44,602 bases of DNA, taken from positions 1 through 44,602 of the forward strand of contig CAMXZR010000006.1 of the NCBI GenBank assembly GCA_947253595.1, in the 5' to 3' direction. This DNA is from an uncultured Olsenella sp. (GTDB taxonomy: Bacteria; Actinomycetota; Coriobacteriia; Coriobacteriales; Atopobiaceae). Below the pieces are notes generated by a model. The model was not told the origin of the DNA, made no database searches, and saw only the letters and a program-made list of their open reading frames with translations. Of the stretch, positions 39,255 through 44,602 are shown piece after piece (positions within the stretch are counted from its first letter, which is position 1; every line of letters begins with the position of its first letter). Made by a program: the position numbers and the translations under genes.

Positions 39255-40544
39255 ATGGCAAATGCCTACGAGCAGCTGACGGACGCGGAGCTCGAGGACG
39301 AGCTCGCACGCCTGGAGGCGCAGGCGGACGAGTTGCGCGCGCAGGGACTCAGGCTGGACATGGCGCGCGGCAAGCCCTCGCCGGAGCAGACGGCGCTTTC
39401 GCGCCCCATGCTGGACCTCGTCGGCTCCTCGACGCCCCTCGTGGACGGCGACGCCATCGTGGACAACTACGGAACGCCCGAGGGACTGCCCTCCGCACGC
39501 GCCCTCGCGGCGCAGATCCTGGGCGTCGACCCCAAGAACGTGGTGGTCTCCGGCTCCTCGAGCCTCAACCTCATGCACGACCTCGTGGCCCACGCTTTCG
39601 TGCGGGGCGTGGGCGGTGCCGAGCCCATCTGCCGCCAGGGCGAGGTCAGGTGGCTCTGCCCCAGCCCCGGCTACGACCGCCACTTCGCCGTCACGGCGAG
39701 CTTTGGCTTCCAGAACGTTCCCATCCCGATGGGCCCGGACGGTCCCGACATGGACCTGGTCCAGGAGCTCGTGGAGGGCGACCCTGCGGTAAAGGGCATC
39801 TGGTGCGTCCCCAAGTACGCTAACCCCACGGGCGTCACCTACTCGGACGAGGTCGTCCGCCGCTTCGCTAGCCTGAGGCCGGCGGCACCCGACTTCCGCA
39901 TCTATTGGGACAACGCCTACGTCGTCCATTGCTTCGCGGGCGAGGACGACCGGCTTCTCGACATCTTCTCCGCCATCGCGGAGGCGGGTGGCTCCAGGCT
40001 GGCCTACGAGTTTGGGTCAACGGCCAAGGTTACCTTCCCCAGTTCGGGCATGGCCTTCGTCGCGGCGGACGAGGAGGACATCGCCGAGGTCAGGGCTGCC
40101 TTCGCGGTGGAGCGCGTGAGCTCCGAGAAGTTCTCGCAGCTGGCACACCCCCTCTTTCTTCACGGCCTCGTGGGCGTGAGGGAGCATATGGCGAGGCACG
40201 CCAAGATCGTGGGCCCGCGCTTCGCCCTGGTGGAGAAGAAGCTCTCGGAGGGTCTGGGAGGCCTGGGCCTCGCCCGCTGGACCCATCCGCATGGCGGCTA
40301 CTTCGTCTCGTTCGACGGGTCCGAGGGATCGGCGAAGCGCATCGTCGCGCTCACGGGTGAGCTGGGCGTGAAGCTCACGCCGGCAGGTGCCACCTGGCCC
40401 TACGGCAGGGACCCGCAGGACTCCAACATCCGCATCGCGCCCACCTATCCCTCGCTTGAGGACCTCTCTCGGGCGCTGGACGTCTTCGTGCTGGCGGTGC
40501 GCCTCGTCTGCGCCCGAAAGGAGGCCGAGAGGCGTTCACGGTAA
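39255..40544 (+). CDS. Aspartate-type aminotransferase (type Ic, MocR-like fold subgroup)
   Basis: A 429-residue PLP enzyme of the subgroup of aspartate aminotransferases first defined in corynebacteria (Pfam Aminotran_MocR). The start LDMARGKPSPEQTALSRPML is characteristic, as are DNYGTPEGLPSARALAAQ, CPSPGYDRHFAV and CVPKYANPTG. The PLP Lys lies in FGSTAKVTFPSSG and the C-terminal Arg contact in SNIRIAPTYPS. It would interconvert aspartate/oxaloacetate and glutamate/2-oxoglutarate. GAGGAGGAAGC precedes the ATG at 39255; the open frame from 39048 has no site. The 172 bp upstream hold no gene. It is probably monocistronic. Confidence 0.92.
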   Translation: MANAYEQLTDAELEDELARLEAQADELRAQGLRLDMARGKPSPEQTALSRPMLDLVGSSTPLVDGDAIVDNYGTPEGLPSARALAAQILGVDPKNVVVSGSSSLNLMHDLVAHAFVRGVGGAEPICRQGEVRWLCPSPGYDRHFAVTASFGFQNVPIPMGPDGPDMDLVQELVEGDPAVKGIWCVPKYANPTGVTYSDEVVRRFASLRPAAPDFRIYWDNAYVVHCFAGEDDRLLDIFSAIAEAGGSRLAYEFGSTAKVTFPSSGMAFVAADEEDIAEVRAAFAVERVSSEKFSQLAHPLFLHGLVGVREHMARHAKIVGPRFALVEKKLSEGLGGLGLARWTHPHGGYFVSFDGSEGSAKRIVALTGELGVKLTPAGATWPYGRDPQDSNIRIAPTYPSLEDLSRALDVFVLAVRLVCARKEAERRSR

Positions 40545-40551
40545 TCGAGAT

Positions 40552-40581
40552 TTGGGTCCATCCCGGGGTTTTGGGTAGAAT
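40552..40581 (+). promoter_or_regulatory. Promoter candidate for the TPR-protein operon
   Basis: TTGGGT (40552-40557), an 18-bp spacer and TAGAAT (40576-40581), 88 bp before the TPR gene. The -10 matches five of six consensus positions. It would drive the TPR gene and probably the STAS-tat-topoisomerase genes that follow. Confidence 0.55.
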
Positions 40582-40669
40582 CATGCGGCATGCGTGTGGT
40601 CCGTGGGGGTCGCGCGCTAACCTCTTGTAGCAAGAATCCGCCCGCCGAGCCCCAAGGAAGGTCGCGCAC

Positions 40670-41611
40670 ATGGCAAGCAAGCCAGGCTCCACAAGCAAGA
40701 AGCGCCTCGCGAAGGCGAAGCCTGCCGTCGCGTCTGACAGGGGAGGGGCATCCGCCGCAGGTGCCCGCACGCGGCACGAGGCCCGCAAGGGCCGCGTCAC
40801 GGCCATCGTGGTCGGTGTCTTCGCGGTGCTCATGGCCGTGTCCATGATGCTGCCCTCGCTCGCCGCGATCCTCTCGCCCGCGTCGTCCTCGAAGGCCGCC
40901 GACGCCAGCCAGGCACAGGCAAGCTCCGACTCCGGCTCCCAGGACCAGTCCTCGAGCGACTCTGCGACGGACTCCGCGGCCACCGGCCTCGATGCAGTCA
41001 ACGCCCGGTACCAGAAGGACGTGGATGAGCTCAAGACCAGGCTCGACTCCGACCCCAAGAACCTCGCCGCCCTCCTCAACCTGGGCAACGACTACATGAG
41101 CTGGGCCTACGCATCCAGCTCATACGCCACGAGCGAAGACCAGAAGTCGCAGGTCGCGGAGCTCTGGAAGAGTGCCATCGCCTATTTCGACCAGTACCTC
41201 GACCAGAAGGACTCCAGCGCCGTGCGCGTCAACCGTGCGCTCTGCCAACTCTATTCGGGCGACGCGGACGCGGCCAGGGCGGCCCTCGAGGAGCTCGCCC
41301 AGACCCAGCCCGACTACGGCCCCGCCTGGGCCAACCTCGGCGTGGTCTACGAGGCGGCCGGCCAGTCTGACTCCGCCAGGGAGGCCTACCAGAAGGCGGA
41401 GGAGAAGGACGCCAACGACGAGTACGGCGCCAAGAGCTATGCCCAGAAGCGGCTCAAGGCCATGGATGCCGCTGCGAAGGCGGCCGAGTCCGGCGGCACG
41501 TCCGGCAGCGGCGGCACGTCCGGCCAGACCGGCGCCACGGGGACGAGCTCGCCCACCGCGGCCCAGGGCCTCTCCGACGTGCTCGCGAGCAAGTCGGGAA
41601 CCAGCCTGTAG
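40670..41611 (+). CDS. Membrane-anchored TPR protein
   Basis: A 313-residue protein with a basic cytoplasmic N-terminus (about 1-42), one membrane helix (about 43-67, VTAIVVGVFAVLMAVSMMLPSLAAI), a Ser/Asp-rich linker (about 70-105) and a tetratricopeptide region (about 105-270). TPR helices are visible in PKNLAALLNLGNDYMSWA, SAVRVNRALCQLYSGDADAA and YGPAWANLGVVYEAAGQSDSA. The tail is Gly/Ser/Thr-rich and disordered. TPR domains outside the membrane usually scaffold envelope protein complexes; no partner is evident. AAGGAAGG precedes the ATG by eight bases. It is 47 bp before the STAS gene. Confidence 0.88.
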   Translation: MASKPGSTSKKRLAKAKPAVASDRGGASAAGARTRHEARKGRVTAIVVGVFAVLMAVSMMLPSLAAILSPASSSKAADASQAQASSDSGSQDQSSSDSATDSAATGLDAVNARYQKDVDELKTRLDSDPKNLAALLNLGNDYMSWAYASSSYATSEDQKSQVAELWKSAIAYFDQYLDQKDSSAVRVNRALCQLYSGDADAARAALEELAQTQPDYGPAWANLGVVYEAAGQSDSAREAYQKAEEKDANDEYGAKSYAQKRLKAMDAAAKAAESGGTSGSGGTSGQTGATGTSSPTAAQGLSDVLASKSGTSL

Positions 41612-41658
41612 TCTTACGAGCATGGGCCCTGCGGCCCGTCATCGACGAAGGAGCAGAG

Positions 41659-41976
41659 ATGGGAATCTCCATTACGAACAGCAGGAGGGGAGAGGTGAGC
41701 GTGCTCTCCGTCGTCGGCGAGGTGGACGTGTCCAACGCCAACGAGCTGCGCGACGTGCTCGACCATGCAATCGGGGAGGGCCCCGCGTCCATCGAGGTCG
41801 ACTTCTCCGAGGTGCCCTATATAGACTCGACCGGCATCGGCGTCCTGGTCGGTGCCGCGCACCGCAGCGCCGACGCCAACGCGACGCTCAGCGTGACCAA
41901 CCTTCAGAAGAACATAGCCCGCGTGTTCTCGCTCCTCGGTGTCGACAAGGAGCTCGGAGCGGGGACCCAGGAGTAG
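41659..41976 (+). CDS. STAS-domain anti-sigma factor antagonist
   Basis: A 105-residue single STAS domain like SpoIIAA/RsbV. The phosphorylatable Ser57 lies in IDSTGIGVL, with the strand VLSVVGEVDVSNANELRD at the start. When unphosphorylated, such proteins bind an anti-sigma kinase and release a sigma factor; the kinase and sigma genes are not in this window. AAGGAGCAGAG precedes the ATG. It is 10 bp upstream of the TatB-like gene, an unusual partner. That suggests they share a transcript rather than a function. Confidence 0.93.
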   Translation: MGISITNSRRGEVSVLSVVGEVDVSNANELRDVLDHAIGEGPASIEVDFSEVPYIDSTGIGVLVGAAHRSADANATLSVTNLQKNIARVFSLLGVDKELGAGTQE

Positions 41977-41986
41977 GGGGACCACC

Positions 41987-42604
41987 TTGTTTGGCATAGG
42001 AGAGACCGAGCTCGCGATCATCGTGCTCTTTGCATTCCTGCTCTTCGGCCCCGACAAGCTGCCGGGCATGGGACGGACCGTCGGACGTGCCATCAGGCAG
42101 TTCCGCGAGGCCCAGGAGGGCTTCACCTCCGTCGTCCAGGCAGAGGTCATTGACCCCCTGAACGAGGCCATGGGCGACCCCGCCCAGGCGAGCAAGGCCC
42201 GTGACGCCCGCCGCTCCGCCCTCGACGAGGACTCCGACCTCGACCTGGATGCAGACGTCCCCGTCCGTCGCGGCACCGAGACCTTCGCCCAGCGCAAGGC
42301 CCGCCTGGAGGCGGAGCGCGCCGCAGCCCAGAAGGAGGCCGCGTCCGTCTCGCCCGCAGAGGACGCCGGAGGGGAGGAGGACGCCGGATCAGCTGGCAGG
42401 GAGGCAGCTGCCAGCGGGCCTGAGCCGGCGCTCGAGGAGCCGGCCGCAAATCCCGACACCTCCGCCGCCGCCCTCTATGCCATGAAGCCCCGAAAGCGCA
42501 GGGAGGCCGCAGGGGACGCCCGCGCCGCCGGTCTTGCCGCAGACGCGGACTCCGACGCTGACGCGGACTCCGACGCTGACGCGGCGGATCCCAAGGAGGT
42601 CTAG
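41987..42604 (+). CDS. Sec-independent translocase subunit, TatB-like (TatA/B family), TTG start
   Basis: A 205-residue protein with one N-terminal membrane helix (FGIGETELAIIVLFAFLLFG), the GPDKLP hinge and an amphipathic helix (MGRTVGRAIRQFREAQEGF). Actinobacterial TatB proteins show this Glu in the helix and GPDKLP, so I favour TatB over TatA. It would form the substrate-receptor complex with TatC encoded 3 bp downstream. The start must be TTG at 41987, since family members begin exactly there and AGGGGG lies six bases upstream. The frame extends 5' without an appropriate start. The C-terminal 120 residues are charged and disordered, ending in an Asp/Ala/Ser tandem repeat encoded by an 18-bp DNA repeat (about 42542-42585). 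Confidence 0.9.
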   Translation: MFGIGETELAIIVLFAFLLFGPDKLPGMGRTVGRAIRQFREAQEGFTSVVQAEVIDPLNEAMGDPAQASKARDARRSALDEDSDLDLDADVPVRRGTETFAQRKARLEAERAAAQKEAASVSPAEDAGGEEDAGSAGREAAASGPEPALEEPAANPDTSAAALYAMKPRKRREAAGDARAAGLAADADSDADADSDADAADPKEV

Positions 42605-42607
42605 AGA

Positions 42608-43405
42608 ATGCCTATCGGACCAGCGCGCATGCCGCTCATGGATCACCTGGGCGAGCTCAGGCGCCGCCTCACCATCGTCGTGGTCTCGGTCCTCGTGACC
42701 GCCGTCGTGGTCTATGCGGCCACGCCCACGCTCATCGACATGATGATGGACCCCATCCGCTCCTCTCTTCCCGAGGGGACGACGCTCACCGTCCTCACCG
42801 TCCTGGGTGGCTTCACCATCCGCTTCAAGGTGTCCATGTTCTTCGGCATGATCGTCTGCACGCCCATCATCGTCTGGGAGGCCATGGGCTTCTTCCTGCC
42901 CGCACTCAAGGAAAACGAGCGCAAGTGGGTCGTGCCCACGGTGGGCGCCATGGTCGTCCTCTTCTTCCTGGGCATGCTCTTCTGCTACTTCGTGATCCAG
43001 AAGGCGGCCATCGGGTGGATGGTCGACCAGGCCATCGACTTCGCGGGCGTGATTGCGGACGCCGAGGACTACCTCAGCATCATGATGCTGCTCGAGATTG
43101 GCTTCGGCCTCGCCTTCCAGCTCCCGCTCGTGATCTTCTACCTCTCGGTCCTGCACCTGGTTCCCTACAAGACCCTGCGCGAGCAGTGGCGCACCGTCTA
43201 CGTGGTGCTGCTCGTGCTCTCGGGCGTCGTCACCCCCGACGCCTCGCCCGTCACCATGATCCTGATGTTCGCCGCCCTGGTCACCCTGTACGAGGTGGCC
43301 CTCGCCGTCGCTCGCTACGTGCTCGTCGCGCGCGATGGCAAGGAGTCGCTCAAGTGGACCCGCGAGGAGTACCAGGACCACAAGCTCGAGGAAGAGGACG
43401 ACTAG
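42608..43405 (+). CDS. tatC: Sec-independent (twin-arginine) translocase subunit TatC
   Basis: Multi-spanning receptor of the Tat pathway, which moves folded proteins with twin-arginine signals across the membrane. The 265-residue protein begins MPIGPARMPLMDHLGELRRRL, containing the N-terminal MDHLGELRRR that binds the signal peptide. It has six helices and the conserved FFLPALKENERKW loop. The binding protein at 18687 has a twin-arginine-like signal and could be a client. The ATG lies 3 bp after the TatB-like gene stop, within one operon. The C-terminus ends in a charged tail (EYQDHKLEEEDD), and the next gene starts directly after its stop. Confidence 0.95.
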   Translation: MPIGPARMPLMDHLGELRRRLTIVVVSVLVTAVVVYAATPTLIDMMMDPIRSSLPEGTTLTVLTVLGGFTIRFKVSMFFGMIVCTPIIVWEAMGFFLPALKENERKWVVPTVGAMVVLFFLGMLFCYFVIQKAAIGWMVDQAIDFAGVIADAEDYLSIMMLLEIGFGLAFQLPLVIFYLSVLHLVPYKTLREQWRTVYVVLLVLSGVVTPDASPVTMILMFAALVTLYEVALAVARYVLVARDGKESLKWTREEYQDHKLEEEDD

Positions 43406-44602
43406 TTGAAGCTCGTAGTCACCGAGAAGAACGACGCCGCGCAGCAGATCGCACGCCTGCTTTGCACCACGGGGAAGCCCAAGGCCGACAAGGTCTACGA
43501 CACGCCCGTCTATCGCTTCTCGCATGACGGGGAGGACTGGGTGACCATAGGCCTCAGGGGCCACATCATGCGGCCCGATTTCCCCGTGGAGCTCAGGTAC
43601 AGCAAGAAAGACGGCTGGGTGGGCGTCACCAAGGAGGGGGAGGTCCTTCCCGCCAGCATCCCCGACGGCCTCGCCCGTCCGCCCTACGAGAAGGTGCGCA
43701 AGCCCTTCACCAAGGACGGCGTCGACGTGAAGGGCTGGAAGGTGGCCAGCCTTCCGTACCTGGTGTGGACTCCCATCCAGAAGGAGCCGGCCGAGAAGGG
43801 CATCATCCGCGCCCTCAAGAACCTTGCCAGGAAGGCCGACTCCATCGTGATCGGCACCGACTTCGACCGCGAGGGCGAGCTCATCGGCTCGGACGCGTTA
43901 CGCCAGATGCGCGAGGTGGCCCCTGACGTGCCGGTAAGCCGCGCGCGCTACTCCGCCTTCACCAAGGCCGAGATCGACCATGCCTTTCAGAACCTCGTGG
44001 AGCTGGACCAGGACCTGGCCGACGCGGGCGAGAGCCGCCAGTACATCGACCTCATCTGGGGTGCCGTGCTGACGCGCTACCTCACCATGGCCCGCTTCGG
44101 CGGCTTTGGCAACGTGCGCTCGGCGGGGCGCGTCCAGACGCCCACGCTGGCCCTGGTCGTCGAAAAGGAGCGCGAGCGCGAGGCCTTCGCGCCCGAGGAC
44201 TACTGGGTCATCTCGGGCCAGCTCGCGCCGCAGGGCAACGCAGACGAGGACGCCCGCTTCAAGGTGTCGCACGCCACCGCCCGTTTCAAGGACGAGGCTG
44301 CCGCAAGGGCTGCCTTCGAGCGCGTCCGTGACGCCCGCGAGGCGACGGTGACCAAGGTGGAGAAGAAGAGCCACACCACCCGTCCGCCCGCGCCCTTCAA
44401 CACCACCTCGCTCCAGGCCGCTGCTGCAGCGGAGGGCATCTCTCCCGCGCGTGCCATGCGACTCGCCGAGAGCCTCTACATGGACGGCCTCATCTCGTAC
44501 CCGCGCGTGGACAACACGGTGTACCCCAAGTCGCTTGACCTCAAGGAGGTCGTGAAGGCGCTGAGCGCCGTGCCACAGTACCGCCCCACCTGCGCCAGGC
44601 TC
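43406..44602 (+). CDS. topA: Type IA DNA topoisomerase, N-terminal 399 codons (runs off the window), TTG start
   Basis: Relaxes negatively supercoiled DNA by single-strand passage. The frame opens at TTG 43406, directly after the tatC stop, with GGAAGAGG eight bases upstream, and stays open to the end. The TOPRIM domain has Glu7 (LVVTEKNDAAQQIARLL) and GTDFDREGELIGSDAL. The strand-passage region has SAGRVQTPTLALVVEKERER. The catalytic Tyr lies in DGLISYPRVDNTVYP near the visible end. The long TOPRIM insert (about residues 30-135) resembles archaeal and some coriobacterial topoisomerase I rather than the E. coli type. About half of the protein is missing, including any zinc fingers. The symbol is used in the broad topoisomerase I sense. 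Confidence 0.9.
   Translation, partial: MKLVVTEKNDAAQQIARLLCTTGKPKADKVYDTPVYRFSHDGEDWVTIGLRGHIMRPDFPVELRYSKKDGWVGVTKEGEVLPASIPDGLARPPYEKVRKPFTKDGVDVKGWKVASLPYLVWTPIQKEPAEKGIIRALKNLARKADSIVIGTDFDREGELIGSDALRQMREVAPDVPVSRARYSAFTKAEIDHAFQNLVELDQDLADAGESRQYIDLIWGAVLTRYLTMARFGGFGNVRSAGRVQTPTLALVVEKEREREAFAPEDYWVISGQLAPQGNADEDARFKVSHATARFKDEAAARAAFERVRDAREATVTKVEKKSHTTRPPAPFNTTSLQAAAAAEGISPARAMRLAESLYMDGLISYPRVDNTVYPKSLDLKEVVKALSAVPQYRPTCARL

Noticed and set aside
1..44602. tRNA or rRNA genes
   Set aside because: I found no cloverleaf with a T-loop GTTCRA and CCA-type acceptor stem, and no rRNA-like stretches; TTCGAA-type matches fall inside coding regions. A tRNAscan run would settle it.

Overview
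The window is high-GC DNA with strongly G/C-ending codons and almost every coding start preceded by a purine-rich Shine-Dalgarno site. The gene set points to an anaerobic, host-associated actinobacterium of the class Coriobacteriia, probably an Olsenella/Atopobium relative: class III (oxygen-sensitive) ribonucleotide reductase, type III pantothenate kinase, PTS sugar uptake with a GH4 phospho-glucosidase, LuxS, a Tat system and an archaeal-like type IA topoisomerase. The taxon is inferred from gene content, not from a marker search. I see no rRNA, tRNA, insertion sequence, prophage or CRISPR array.

Layout. 1-1459: start of an OPT-family transporter (minus) and coaX (plus), then a 300-bp gap with nested repeats. 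1760-8912: anaerobic ribonucleotide reductase. The activase gene nrdG (with a small membrane protein) and the reductase gene nrdD lie about 4 kb apart, separated by a two-component system and a stand-alone AAA ATPase. Both nrd promoters carry paired NrdR-like boxes exactly 32 bp apart. 9175-17243: housekeeping and accessory genes (aminotransferase, HAD phosphatase, M16C zinc peptidase, DMT exporter, universal stress protein, RpiR regulator, a small doubtful ORF). 17413-22813: uppP, a complete polar amino-acid ABC importer (binding protein, two permeases, ATPase) and a low-molecular-weight phosphatase. 22801-28021: YgbA-like protein, CDF metal exporter, PcrA helicase, MTA/SAH nucleosidase.

28022-30713 is the most unusual part. 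The two AI-2/activated-methyl-cycle genes mtnN and luxS lie on the same strand but are split by about 2.2 kb. That insert holds one AbiEi-like/nuclease-fold gene flanked on both sides by arrays of degenerate 30-bp units. The two arrays are homologous to each other, in opposite orientation, and share an 87-bp core (about 64/87 identical, ungapped). Each array switches unit orientation at its core. I know of no named element of this kind.

30895-44602: an MscS channel; an alpha-glucoside utilisation cluster (GH4 enzyme, PTS EIICB, and an RpiR regulator broken by an in-frame TGA) with an AT-rich, palindrome-bearing promoter region; a DegV protein; nhaA with a coupled small ORF; an aspartate-type aminotransferase; a membrane-anchored TPR protein; a STAS protein; TatB-like and TatC; and the first 399 codons of a type IA topoisomerase that runs off the end. 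The STAS to topoisomerase genes are tightly packed and look like one transcription unit, with two successive TTG starts.
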